From positions 186,001 to 250,000 of the forward strand of contig CANTFK010000766.1 in the NCBI GenBank assembly GCA_947646735.1: 64,000 bases of DNA, given 5' to 3'. Under the pieces are notes generated by a model. That model searched no databases. It had not been told where the DNA came from and saw only the letters and a list, made by a program, of their open reading frames with translations. Positions 29,267-40,800 of the stretch are shown here, one piece after another (position 1 is the stretch's first letter; every line of letters starts with the position of its first letter). Origin of the DNA: Peronospora farinosa (taxonomy: Eukaryota; Oomycota; Peronosporomycetes; Peronosporales; Peronosporaceae). The position numbers were made by a program, and so were the translations under genes.

Positions 29267-29803
29267 ATGGCGTCTTATGGGGCAGGAATACCGACGCTAA
29301 TGCCGCGTATCAGCGAGCTCTATGGTGCCAGTGGTGGTGCTTTTCGGGTAGGAGAAGCAGAGTCATACATGCAAGATCTGGACGAGCTCGAACGCGAAGA
29401 AATAGCGTTCGAAAACACAGTCCAAGAGCTGGTAAATCGCCGAGCACCAGTGCCCATTGGTGTTAAATTCCACCGCGAAGGAGCTGCCAGTACCTTGCAA
29501 AAGGAAGTAGCAATAGGATCCGAAGTGTTTAGAGAAAGCAAAGCGTCTCAAGAACCAGAGGGTCTAGGAATGGAGTCGAGTTCATCCGCAGAAGAAGAAG
29601 AGGAAGAAGAGGAAGATATGGACGAGGACGAGATGATGGTTGAGGATGATCAAGACGACGAGGAAACAACAGGAAGAGCGACAATTGTACGAGGTGAGAC
29701 GCAGCAACGAGGTGACGACTCGTTTGCACGTGATATTGCATCAAGTGACGACTCGTTTGCGCGTGGAATCGAGTCAGATGACGATTCGATGGAGATGGAA
29801 TAG
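29267..29803 (+). CDS. ANAPC15: Probable anaphase-promoting complex subunit 15 (ANAPC15/Mnd2-like)
   Basis: This 178-residue acidic protein starts with PTLMPRISELYG, similar to the SLFPR.TE start of human APC15. It then has a Glu/Gln-rich helix (DLDELEREEIAFENTVQEL) ending in PVPIGVKF, like the VPIGK segment that follows the helix in APC15. A long Glu/Asp tail follows, again as in APC15. APC15 helps the mitotic checkpoint complex turn over on the APC/C in the nucleus. The C-terminus has two near-copies of DDSFAR. Length exceeds the human protein (121 residues). The match is by pattern only, and an unrelated acidic protein remains possible. Confidence 0.5.
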   Translation: MASYGAGIPTLMPRISELYGASGGAFRVGEAESYMQDLDELEREEIAFENTVQELVNRRAPVPIGVKFHREGAASTLQKEVAIGSEVFRESKASQEPEGLGMESSSSAEEEEEEEEDMDEDEMMVEDDQDDEETTGRATIVRGETQQRGDDSFARDIASSDDSFARGIESDDDSMEME

Positions 29804-29860
29804 CCAAGGCATTGTATGTCTTTTTACTATACACATACCGAATTGTTGCGCGGTATGCGT

Positions 29861-29870
29861 CGGTATACCG
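29861..29870. promoter_or_regulatory. Palindrome CGGTATACCG with nearby ATACCG/CGGTAT arms
   Basis: A perfect 10-bp palindrome, 108 bp upstream of the MED28-like start. Just before it, ATACCG (29835-29840) and CGGTAT (29851-29856) form a second inverted pair with a 10-nt spacer. Confidence 0.3.
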
Positions 29871-29977
29871 TGCACACAGTTTGGCCACGTTTAAAACCAA
29901 TTTGCTGTCACAAAACCGAGGTAGCACAACTAATGATGTCATAAACAGACCATATTGTCACAATCATTTCGTTCCTC

Positions 29978-30475
29978 ATGAAGGTCGAGGCTCGAGAAGA
30001 GGACAATGGTATGAATGCTACGATGGCATCTATGTCTCCTGGGAAGACGGCATTGGCAGAAATGAATGCAGCATTTGCTAGTTGTTTGTCTCTTGTATGC
30101 CCTCCAATTCAGTACCCTCCACACTGCCGCTTTAACCCTGTACGAGACGCTGCCGACACGGCAGAGATTGAGGCGAGATTGGAAGAATTTTTCCTGCATG
30201 CGAAGCAGCTGGAGCAGCTTTTTCTGAACGAAACAGTGAGCTTTTCTTCTTCTATGACTGTAGACGAGTCTATGGATGATACAGAGGTGGATACAGAGCG
30301 CTCTGAAGCGGTAGGAGGACGACAGCAACAGAGTGAGCTCGAGCTCGAGATTTTGAACCTCGAGGCCGAGCTGGCAGAGAAAAACGACCTGATTGAGAAG
30401 TATACGGACGTGGTACGAGGGTGGGAAGGTAAATTCAAGAGACTGGATCATCGTATGTCGCCTGACAGAGAGTGA
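29978..30475 (+). CDS. MED28: Probable Mediator subunit 28
   Basis: This 165-residue protein follows the MED28 plan: a first helix with MNAAFASCLSLV (human has ELESSFEACFASLV), a second block EIEARLEEFFLHAKQLEQLF (human EIRTGVDQCIQKFLDIARQ), a spacer, then a helix with ELEAELAEKNDLIEKY and a Trp (human ELQRKDALVQKH...W). The spacer between the helices is longer and acidic here. MED28 sits in the head module of the Mediator complex in the nucleus. The N-terminal 25 residues are poorly conserved. The gene follows the APC15-like gene by 174 bp in the same direction. The call is by pattern and size. Confidence 0.55.
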   Translation: MKVEAREEDNGMNATMASMSPGKTALAEMNAAFASCLSLVCPPIQYPPHCRFNPVRDAADTAEIEARLEEFFLHAKQLEQLFLNETVSFSSSMTVDESMDDTEVDTERSEAVGGRQQQSELELEILNLEAELAEKNDLIEKYTDVVRGWEGKFKRLDHRMSPDRE

Positions 30476-30478
30476 AGA

Positions 30479-30499
30479 AGAGAGAGAGAGAGAGAGAGA
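30479..30499. repeat. (AG)10 microsatellite
   Basis: Ten AG units plus one A directly after the MED28-like stop, in the 3' region of that gene. Confidence 0.95.
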
Positions 30500-30602
30500 T
30501 GGACACACGAGAACAATTGCATTGAAAAACATTCAGCTGATGTTATTGAAAGTACTTTTATATCTCTAGAGAGAGAGCAGATTGCTGACGTACTGTAGGA
30601 AT

Positions 30603-31706
30603 TTACTGTAGCTTCTCCCAAGCCTTGAGTAGCACAGCCGTGTGCTCTGGACTACGGACAGCAATGCGTACAAAAGTGGGAAGATTGTAGCCGGGTTTGC
30701 CACTGCGAACAGGCACGCCATGCTCCTTGGCCAGTTTACAGGCTTCTTCACTTGTAGTTGCTGACTTGGTGTCCAACCAAATCCAGGACAAGAAAGGTTT
30801 GCCAAAGAATTTCCACTTGGGGAAGCGCGTCGTTAGCTGTTCAATGGCGTGTGCACGCCACTTGGGCGTGACATCCCATGTCTCCTGCAGGTAAGCATCA
30901 TCCTTTACCACAGCGGACACAAAGGCTAACGCCATGGAATTAACTGACCACGGTACTTGCTTGCGCTTGATCTCAGCTGCGTGCTCGGGCGTGGGAGCCA
31001 CGACGCTGCCGAGACGCAGCCCCGTGCAAGACCAGATCTTGGTCCAGCTTGTCATGACCCAGACATTAATGTGACGGGTCTCACTCAGCTGCTTGATCCA
31101 TTTCCGTTGATGAATTAGTGAATCTTCACGCCATTTGGATCCTACCCATGGCTGCATGCTTTCATCAATAATGATCGTATGGTTGTCAGGACAATTGGTT
31201 GCAATGTATCGTTTCATCTCCTCCACGTCCATATAATCTCCCGTCGGGTTCGTCGGGTTTACAAGACACGTCAAGGCCGCTTTCGGATCGTTCCAAGCCA
31301 ATGTCTCACGACCATCAGCTTGACTGGAACGTTCATACTCTTTGTATTGTGTCACAGTCTCTCCTGGACGCCAACCTCCGTGTGGCACACTGCGAATCAC
31401 GAGATCAATAAGTTCACTGGCACCGTTACCCATAAGCAAAAGTGGCAAGTTTTGCTGCCACTTCTCAGGCCACAGAAAAGCAGCCAAGTGACTAATAGCA
31501 GGCTGAAAATCGGCCGGAGGATAATGATGTACTGTGCTCATGGCTTGTGTAGCTGCTTCCAGTGCCTTCTTGGGCGTGCCCAATGCATTGGTTGTTACGC
31601 TAAAGTCTTCAGTAAAGTTGTCAAGAAATTTCCAATCCTGTCCGCCATGAAACGTCTGCGTTTTTGCGTCCCATACCGCCGCGTCGGAAGAAGAAGAAGA
31701 AGCCAT
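30603..31706 (-). CDS. Class I/II PLP-dependent aminotransferase (HisC/CobD-like)
   Basis: I start this 367-residue protein at the ATG at 31706; the open frame before it begins at GTG after a TAG. Visible marks of fold-type I aminotransferases: GNGASELIDL (PLP phosphate region), CLVNPTNPTGD, TIIIDESMQPW with the Asp that pairs with the pyridine nitrogen, and SWTKIWSCTGLRLG, where the Lys should form the Schiff base and the Arg holds the phosphate. A C-terminal FVRIAVRS carries the likely substrate-carboxylate Arg. The general plan is that of histidinol-phosphate aminotransferase and CobD-type decarboxylase. The true substrate cannot be told from sequence. No organelle signal is evident from this start. 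Confidence 0.8.
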   Translation of the reverse strand: MASSSSSDAAVWDAKTQTFHGGQDWKFLDNFTEDFSVTTNALGTPKKALEAATQAMSTVHHYPPADFQPAISHLAAFLWPEKWQQNLPLLLMGNGASELIDLVIRSVPHGGWRPGETVTQYKEYERSSQADGRETLAWNDPKAALTCLVNPTNPTGDYMDVEEMKRYIATNCPDNHTIIIDESMQPWVGSKWREDSLIHQRKWIKQLSETRHINVWVMTSWTKIWSCTGLRLGSVVAPTPEHAAEIKRKQVPWSVNSMALAFVSAVVKDDAYLQETWDVTPKWRAHAIEQLTTRFPKWKFFGKPFLSWIWLDTKSATTSEEACKLAKEHGVPVRSGKPGYNLPTFVRIAVRSPEHTAVLLKAWEKLQ

Positions 31707-31969
31707 TGAGTCAGTCGAATAATGGCTAATGACTCGATACAGGAGTTTTTGTGGGGGTGGCACAAATACTGACTAGCCACTATAGCAAGGGGATCTGTAT
31801 CAGATCACTCCCTAGATCTTCCAAACCGTTTTTTTATGCTCCCGTTTTTTTACGGTAATCCGTCTATAATTAGTGGCTGCCATCACGTCTTTTTCTTTAA
31901 ATCGTTGTGTACTGCTATTTCGTACCTTAAATCCTCGCCAACCGATCCAAAAACGAAGCTTAATTCGTG

Positions 31970-34162
31970 ATGCGAGGAGCACAAAAGGCCAATGCAGCCA
32001 CCGAGTTAACGCCGCTGATCAGTAGCGTGCACTTGAACACAAGTGCACCATTGCTATCACCGAGCTATGCAGCGTCATCCCCATCATCTTCTGCCTTCTC
32101 TCCATTCGCTGTGTTACCGAATGAAGAAGAGCCTGAGCATACTCCGAGTCCCCCTCGATCTAGCAATTTAGTGACACAATTAGCACAAGAAGACAATGAC
32201 GAGTCACCAAGTGACGACGAACACGTGGCAAGTGAAAGCCAGTACGCGTACTTTGCATCACCAGCTAAAATCCTTGGCTCTGCCTGTGTCAAAGGTGACT
32301 ATTACCAAGCTCAAAGTGCCGTGGAAATGGCTGTGTGTAAAGCACTTCAAATTGCCACCGAGAGCCAGAGCGACGTGGACAAAAACAAGACGGACAAAAC
32401 GACGACCCGTCGTGTGGCAGAGAGTGTGTTCCGGCTCTTGACGGTCCATGAAGCACGACATGAAATGAATGCCTTACATCTGGCCGTCTTGTACGAATAC
32501 CCCACTATTGTGACGTATTTGATCTCGGTGGCTACAAAATATTTGCCAAACCAAAATGACGACAATAATTTATTGTCTAAACTCAAAAATAATAATTATC
32601 AATACGAAATTATGCTGGACAACAAGAACGTGACAAACAAAGATATAAAAAGGACGGAAGACGAGATGAATAGTACAGCGAGTACGGAGACGCAGGAATT
32701 AGACAAAGAGGAACGAAAATGTGGGACATTGCAGGATTTTTTAAATAGTCGATGTGGAGAATCGAAACATTGTGCCACAGCGTTAATGTTGTGTACATCA
32801 GTAGCATGTGCAACTACATTGATTGATGCTGGAGCTTCATTAGATGCAATCAACTCTTCCGGAATGACAGCAATGCATTATGCAGCAAGTACGGGCAATG
32901 CAGCACTTGTGAGTCTACTTGTGTCTTGTGGAGCAAATGTGAATCAAACAGATAGTCGAGGAGCTACGGCACTGCATTGGGCTGTTTTTGAAGGATTTCA
33001 ATACACTGTCATGTTACTTGTAGGATACAAGGCAAACCAGAACATTTGTGATTCGGAAAAGCAGACACCACTTATGATTGCCAGTGCTCTTGGAGATGCT
33101 TTTCTTGCGAAACAACTTGTCATTGAAGGAGCACCTGTTAATGCCAAGGATAAACATGGTAGAACAGCAATGGACATTGCACGACAAGGTGCTCACTTTG
33201 ACGCAGCAAGTGCTTTAAAAGCTGGTGCATCGGACCGATTAGTTGCCTGGGCTTCACGCAAAGGGGTCTCGGTGTTTTTCTTTTTGGGTATGATCTTGAC
33301 GACAGCGACTCTGTCGCTCATTTTTGCAGTACCATGTTTACCACCTCAAACCATTGATCAAACAGTACGGTACCAGACAGTGGGGTTGGTATACTTGACT
33401 TTTACGTGTATCATGTACGTGTACGTTTGCATCAAGGACCCGGGGTATGTGCCACGCTCAACACGTCCCGCTTATGAACTGTTGGCGTTGGAGGATAATG
33501 TCGTGCCGTGTCCGACGTGTGTCACACGCAAACCGCTGCGTTCAAAGCACTGTTCAGCCTGCAGGCGGTGTGTGCACCGTTTTGATCACCATTGTCCGTG
33601 GATCAACAACTGCGTGGGAATCGGCAATCACCGTAGCTTCCTAGTTTTTCTCACGACGCTGTCAAGTTTCTGCTTCACCATCAGCGCAATATCGATGAGC
33701 ATTTTGATGGGCCATTTTCCTTTGCACCCGCCCGCTTCCAGCGCTAAGGGCGATTCTATTAGCTCTGCGTTGTTGCCATGGCGATGGTTGCAACCGCCGG
33801 AATGGGCATTGGCTGGAGACGTAAATGTACATACGAAGTCTTCAACCCTCGTACTTCATAGTATCCATGCCATCCTCCTCCTCTGTGCGATTATCTTTGG
33901 CATGCCGACGGTCACATTGCTGATTATTCAGCTGCGCAATGTAAGCCGCAATCTTACGACGAACGAAGTCTTTAACAAGGATAAGTATCCGTATTTGAAA
34001 ACTCCTACGGATGAGTTTTACAATCCATTTGATCGCGGTTGCTTGCACAACTTTGGCGAAGTGTGCCGTGGCAACATTTCGACCGACGAGGATGACAAAT
34101 GTGCATTTGATGAGTCGAGAAGCTCCTTGTTGCAGGAGCAGGACAAACCCGACGGACGGTAA
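31970..34162 (+). CDS. Ankyrin-repeat DHHC palmitoyltransferase (Akr1/ZDHHC17 type)
   Basis: This 730-residue protein starts at the ATG at 31970. Residues about 265-420 hold five ankyrin repeats (for example GMTAMHYAASTGNAALVSLL and GATALHWAVFEGFQYTVMLL). Two membrane spans follow (about 435-490), then a full DHHC cysteine-rich domain: CPTCVTRKPLRSKHCSACRR and DHHCPWINNCVGIGNHRSF, with DHHC near 536-539. Two further spans follow, and the TTNE motif (LTTNEVFN) lies after the last. The enzyme should transfer palmitate to cysteine on membrane proteins, probably at Golgi or endosomes. The N-terminal 100 residues are Ser/Pro-rich and probably disordered. All catalytic residues are present. Confidence 0.93.
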   Translation: MRGAQKANAATELTPLISSVHLNTSAPLLSPSYAASSPSSSAFSPFAVLPNEEEPEHTPSPPRSSNLVTQLAQEDNDESPSDDEHVASESQYAYFASPAKILGSACVKGDYYQAQSAVEMAVCKALQIATESQSDVDKNKTDKTTTRRVAESVFRLLTVHEARHEMNALHLAVLYEYPTIVTYLISVATKYLPNQNDDNNLLSKLKNNNYQYEIMLDNKNVTNKDIKRTEDEMNSTASTETQELDKEERKCGTLQDFLNSRCGESKHCATALMLCTSVACATTLIDAGASLDAINSSGMTAMHYAASTGNAALVSLLVSCGANVNQTDSRGATALHWAVFEGFQYTVMLLVGYKANQNICDSEKQTPLMIASALGDAFLAKQLVIEGAPVNAKDKHGRTAMDIARQGAHFDAASALKAGASDRLVAWASRKGVSVFFFLGMILTTATLSLIFAVPCLPPQTIDQTVRYQTVGLVYLTFTCIMYVYVCIKDPGYVPRSTRPAYELLALEDNVVPCPTCVTRKPLRSKHCSACRRCVHRFDHHCPWINNCVGIGNHRSFLVFLTTLSSFCFTISAISMSILMGHFPLHPPASSAKGDSISSALLPWRWLQPPEWALAGDVNVHTKSSTLVLHSIHAILLLCAIIFGMPTVTLLIIQLRNVSRNLTTNEVFNKDKYPYLKTPTDEFYNPFDRGCLHNFGEVCRGNISTDEDDKCAFDESRSSLLQEQDKPDGR

Positions 34163-34845
34163 GATGGTGGCAATAGGAGCCCCTGGCGTGATTTTTTTGC
34201 CGACTATTTTTCTCGCCGTGATCTTCATAGACTCAAGCTCATGGCTGCGTCGTGTACAAACAGAGCAAGAAACAGTCATCGTTTGACCACTTCTAATTAT
34301 AATCAAGCCAAGTGATGATACAATCCATTCTATTGTGCAGTGCTCAAAGTACAGCAGTCGCTGAAGCTAATTTACGTTGGTCGCCTGTTGTATCTGCACG
34401 CACGCGGTTTACTGACGATGTTAAAACCTTTAGAGGCATGCACGATCGCGCATACACGCATTTGATTTTTCTTGAGTTGAAGCAGCTTCTCTTGATGCAC
34501 ATCGTGCTGCTCTCATGACACCACTTTATCTGTGACGATGCAGCTTCACTTTGACTCCTCAGCAAACTTAAGCTCCTGGTCAATGATGATGAGCTTCGTC
34601 TTATGGTTGTAAGTCAACGAGCTCTAGATCATTCAGGTGATATTGGAGCTGTCGGTTTTTAACGATGGCGTTAGTTCTGACGTATCGAAGCCGTTCGATC
34701 GCTGGCAGAGATATCTTTCTCATTCCTCTTTTTTCATCATCTTCCTCCGTCTCCGTTTGTGTCGACAACGGATGCGATCGCAATTGTCAGTTCCGTCCGT
34801 CATTAGAATATTCACATGCTGGCCAGACCAGCGGGAATAGTCCCA
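34163..34845. other. Convergent intergenic region, DHHC gene to BRCA2
   Basis: About 680 bp between two convergent stops. Short open frames on both strands show no domain. I see no repeat or RNA gene. Confidence 0.5.
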
Positions 34846-37800
34846 TTAGCGCAACGTTCGGCTTGGTGTAGCTGTGACTTTCTCCGCTATCCAATATGAA
34901 GCATGAAGACGCTCCCACGGCTTCCAGCTATTGATCAGACGCTCGTTTGTTGTTTGACGCACCTCAAAACGGAAGATGATGGCAGTATTGCCCAACTTGA
35001 CCTTGCTCAGCAACTCAGTGACAGTTTGCACTAAGTCAGAGTCAATTCCGTTTGCTCCACGACAATGCTCTGCGGGTTTGAGTAACGTCTGCATCGATAC
35101 CATCGCTTCTCGAGTAAGATACAACATTCGAAAAGCGTCATCATCTGTCCTTATGTTCACACATGCGAATGCTATCACGTCGCTAGGAAATGCCAATTTA
35201 CTAGCTCCAATCAACGGCATGATCTTAATAACACTCGCTTCCCACGTCAATTGTCGACACAGTGTGCTTGACGCCTTGTCGTCTCTTTTCGTATCTGTAG
35301 CATCTCCACCTCCTTCTTTCTGAACCTGTATGTCTTGAGTTAGTTGTTTTTGGTCTACCTTCTCAGCATGGGACTCGTTGCACTCCTGGGATGGAACATA
35401 GTCCATACGCAAGATATCTCGCTCCACGTACTTTTTGAGTTGCATGAAAGCTGTCGTGAAGTCACTAACAGAAGGCAAAGCATGCGCGGAAAAACCACGC
35501 GTCGCAAAAATGCCAGCTTCGCGCTGAAGCAGGTTGAAGTGGTTCCAGAATGGGGAATTCTTCGAAGGAAAAGACACAATCTGCGTACTTTCGACCAAGA
35601 CGCAGTCTAAAATACGAAGTTGCTCGTCGTAGTGCGACACTTCCAAACCACTCAAGCACAATACCGTACCCTCTTTCCAGATACTTCTGCTCCCTCGGCA
35701 AAAGTCGAACGAAGAAGACGAAGCGCGATTCAATGGACCGTTGCTCGTCTTCTTCGGCATGCTGACATTCATACCGGAAACGCGAATACTCATCAAATGA
35801 CAACTTTGGTCTGTGACGAAGACGTGTTCGACATACCGCAATTCCTTAGGCTTGATAGCGGGGTCAAGCAGTGATACTTCTGCCTGCCTCTTATCTGACG
35901 GGGTCGAAACATCTTGCATTTCTCGAGCTGCCACCAGCACGACACAAACACAGACATCAATTGTCGGCCTCCTTTCATTTCTCCGGCCGTTTAACCCCTC
36001 TTCAAAATTTGATAGGTAGTTCAATGTTGCTTGCTGGACATCAAGACACACTCGTTGACCTTGATTTAGCTGTGCAGCATTCTTGCTTTCGTCATCTGAC
36101 GAAATTTTTTTATCATGAACTTTCTCAAAGCTGCTGTGTTTTGTTGAGCTGAGTTGTAAGAATGCATCATGGCCGCGCCCGCCGTCGAGCTTCCAGTTAA
36201 CGGTCAAGCTGCTGACGAAGTATTCACAACCTTCTTTGATTCCACCAGATAGCAACTCCTCCGAGGGCCGCCAGATTGTCAAAATACCACAGCCCAAACC
36301 AAGATAGTCGTTGGCAGAGTTGTGTGTGCATTCCACGTCCACTTTGATATAAGGAGTTGGTGGAGGCACATCAATCAGAACATCACCCGACCAATCGTTC
36401 ACTGGGCTGTCCAAACCATCTTGTTGATGCTTTTCCTGCATAGCGGTTCTACCATACTCGGACCGAAGCTCGAAATACAGCGGTAGGTGCTCACCACAGA
36501 GAATTCGTGGCCCTAACGTCCATTCCTTCGCCTGTATATGAAGAAGAGGAGAAACGCGGGTCACTCGAATTCGCACCGAGCGAACCATCCCGCCTCCAAC
36601 CTCCAGACTTTTTAATGGTATGCTCTTCAACAATGCAAACGTGAGTTGTGGCTGATGTTTTTTTCGCTGCCGTAATATTGGAGGTATCACGTAGCGCAAT
36701 TCCTCTACTCCCAGCCGCGTCTCAAATCTCACTCGACGCGTACTGTTGTAACGTAAGTGTAAGTATGGCCATTTCGCCAGATCTTCCTTAGCTAGCAAGG
36801 GGTTTTTCCACTGCGATTCACAAACGATAGCACACTCCAGCGGATCAACTCCCTCCACCGAATTCTGTAACGATGCATTCCACGTTGCGAGTTTTGTCCC
36901 AACAATGCTCGACTTTGCATTAAGCTTCCATAATACTGCTGCTAAAGGTGCATCAGGGACAGCGTACACAGAATACCACCCATCTGTAAGGACGAGAGCC
37001 AAATTCCAACACGCTGGAAGTTCCTCGTCGAAGGAGCTGTTCGTTTTTGCAGGAAACGGCAGCACTGCAGCAACGCATAGAACCATACAATTTAGCGAAC
37101 TTGCATCTCGATTGAGAACTTTCTTCAAAATTGAGCGTTGTGCATCGTTCAGGTCTCGCTGATGCCGGTAAGTAATCTGTTTCAAAACTTGATCCTTCGT
37201 AAGATACTTTTTTAGCAAGAGGTGAGGGAAGGAGCGTTCCATAGCAGCCAACTTCCAAACGATCCATCGATAGTGATTCAAAAACCAAGCGAACGTCGCC
37301 CCCATTGTCTTCACAATGTGCTTTCTCACTTTAAGTTGACGGTATAGCTCACGTGGCCCCGTGAAAAGCGCCTTGTCGTAGGATGCTTCAGAGGAGCACA
37401 TTAAATTTCCATCACGCGAGAAGCAAACATTAACGGCATTTTCTGCAGTAATGCAGTTTAACACTTCACGCCGATCGAGCTCAAAGCCCTTTTCAACACG
37501 GCTACGATCTTCATATAGCCTCATCAAGGAAGCCAATGAAATCTTCATGGTTTCCTGGTAAACGAAAGGCTGGGCTTCAACCGCGATAGCTTTTTTTGTA
37601 TTGCTTCTCAGACCTGTAGGGTGGGGGCCTAGCTCTCGAAGGCCTTCGAAGTCGTTAGCGCACAAACGTTTGCTAGGAAGCGGTGGGTGAAATTGTCTTT
37701 TGCCTATCAATTTCGCTCGAGGTTCGATCGACGGCTTCAAAACTCTTTTCGCCATTCCTTGATGTTGAATAGATTGGTGTTCACGATACTTACTGACTGA

Positions 37801-40800
37801 CCGTAAGATCGGCTTTTTCAAGCTGAATCTTGGCCGCCACATCTTAGAAGTTTCTACTGCAGCGGTTTCTCTATCTCGTAAACTCTCAGGATGAACATTT
37901 TCTTTGTCACTACAGTCAAGTCCCAGACCACGACTGTGCGATTCAACTTGATGGTACACACTCTCACGTGATCGATCAGGTGGTAAGGCTGAACCTCGAC
38001 TGCAACCAACAAGTGCAGGATCATCCGCCACAGCACAAAAAGGCATCAGTCTTTCACGTGAACCGCCAAGCATCTTCGACTGATTCCTCATCGTCAAACC
38101 AATTATACCCACATTTCCCAGTCGGGTCCCCTCAGCACCATTTTTCGTACCACCCAAACCGCTAGCGTTGTAGCGGGCGTTTCGCGCACTCAAATTAACT
38201 GGGTCCATACTCGAGAGCAACATTACCTCCTCCATACTGTTCAACTTCTCCTCGTACACCCGCAACCGCGACTTGGACACTGACATCGTTTTTCCAGACC
38301 CAGTACTGAATAAACTCGGCACCATGGCCGTGCTATCGGCCATTGACTCCTCCATATTGTTCAACTTCTCCTCGTACACCTGCAACCGCGACTTGGACAC
38401 TGGCATCGTCTTCCCAGACCCACTACTGAATAAACTCGGCACCATGGCCGTGCTATCGGCCATTGCCTCCTCCATACTGCTCACATTCTCCTCGTACGCC
38501 TGCAACCGCGACTTGGACACTGACATCGTCTTCCCAGACCCAGTACTGAATAGACTCGGCACCATGGCCGTGCTATCGGCCATTGCCTCCTCCTCACTGT
38601 TCAACTTCTCCTCGTACACCCGCAACCGCGACTTGGACACTGACATCGTCTTCCCAGACCCACTACTGAATAGACTCGGCACCATGGCCGTGCTATCGGC
38701 CACTGCCTCCTCCATACTGCTCACCTTCTCCTCGTACACCTGCAACCGCGACTTGGACACTGACATCGTCTTCCCAGACCCAGTACTGAATAAACTCGGC
38801 ACCATGGCCGTGCTATCGGCCATAGACTCCTCCTCACTGTTCAACTTCTCCTCGTACACCCGCAACCGCGACTTGGACACTGACATCGTCTTCCCAGACC
38901 CAGTACTGAATAGACTCGGCACCATGGCCGTGCTATCGGCCATTGCCTCCTCCATACTGTTCAACTTCTTCTCGTACACCTGCAACCGCGACTTGGACAC
39001 TGACATCGTCTTCCCAGACCCACTACTGAATAAACTCGGCACCATGGTCGTGCTATCGGCCATTGCCTCCTCCTCACTGTTCAGCTTCTCCTCGTACACC
39101 TGCAACCGCGACTTGGACACTGGCATCGTCTTTCCAGACCCACTACTGAATAAACTCGGCACCATGGTCGTGCTATCGGCCACTGCCTCCTCCATACTGC
39201 TCACCTTCTCCTCGTACACCTGCAACCGCGACTTGGACACTGACATCGTCTTCCCAGACCCACTACTGAATAAACTCGGCACCATGGCCGTGCTATCGGC
39301 CATTGACTCCTCCATACTGCTCAACTTCTTCTCGTACACCCGCAACCGCGACTTGGACACTGACATCGTCTTCCCAGACCCAGTACTGAATAAACTCGGC
39401 ACCATGGTCGTGCTATCGGCCACTGCCTCCTCCATACTGCTCACCTTCTCCTCGTACACCTGCAACCGCGACTTGGACACTGACATCGTCTTCCCAGACC
39501 CAGTACTGAATAGACTCGGCACCATGGCCGTGCTATCGGCCATAGACTCCTCCTCACTGTTCACCTTCTCCTCGTACACCTGCAACCGCGACTTGGACAC
39601 TGACATCGTCTTCCCAGACCCAGTACTGAATAAACTCGGCACCATGGCCGTGCTATCGGCCATTGACTCCTCCATACTGTTCAACTTCTTCTCGTACACC
39701 TGCAACCGCGACTTGGACACTGACATCGTCTTCCCAGACCCAGTACTGAATAGACTCGGCACCATGGCCGTGCTATCGGCCATTGACTCCTCCATACTGT
39801 TCAACTTCTTCTCGTACACCCGCAACCGCGACTTGGACACTGACATCGTCTTCCCAGACCCAGTACTGAATAGACTCGGCACCATGGCCGTGCTATCGGC
39901 CATTGCCTCCTCCATATTGTTCAACTTCTCCTCGTACACCTGCAACCGCGACTTGGACACTGACATCGTCTTCCCAGACCCAGTACTGAATAAACTCGGC
40001 ACCATGGTCGTGCTATCGGCCACTGCCTCCTCCATACTGCTCAGCTTCTCCTCGTACACCTGCAACCGCGACTTGGACACTGACATCGTCTTCCCAGACC
40101 CAGTACTGAATAGACTCGGCACCATGGTCGTGCTATCGGCCATTGCCTCCTCCATATTGTTCAACTTCTCCTCGTACACCTGCAACCGCGACTTGGACAC
40201 TGACATCGTCTTTCCAGACCCACTACTGAATAAACTCGGCACCATGGTCGTGCTATCGGCCACTGCCTCCTCCATACTGCTCACCTTCTCCTCGTACACC
40301 TGCAACCGCGACTTGGACACTGACATCGTCTTCCCAGACCCAGTACTGAATAGACTCGGCACCATGGCCGTGCCATCGGCCATAGACTCCTCCTCACTGT
40401 TCAGCTTCTCCTCGTACACCCGCAACCGCGACTTGGACACTGACATCGTCTTCCCAGACCCAGTACTGAATAGACTCGGCACCATGGCCGTGCTATCGGC
40501 CATAGACTCCTCCTCACTGTTCAACTTCTCCTCGTACACCCGCAACCGCGACTTGGACACTGACATCGTCTTCCCAGACCCAGTACTGAATAGACTCGGC
40601 ACCATGGCCGTGCTATCGGCCATAGACTCCTCCTCACTGTTCAGCTTCTCCTCGTACACCCGCAACCGCGACTTGGACACTGACATCGTCTTCCCAGACC
40701 CAGTACTGAATAGACTCGGCACCATGGCCGTGCTATCGGCCATAGACTCCTCCTCACTGTTCAGCTTCTCCTCGTACACCCGCAACCGCGACTTGGACAC

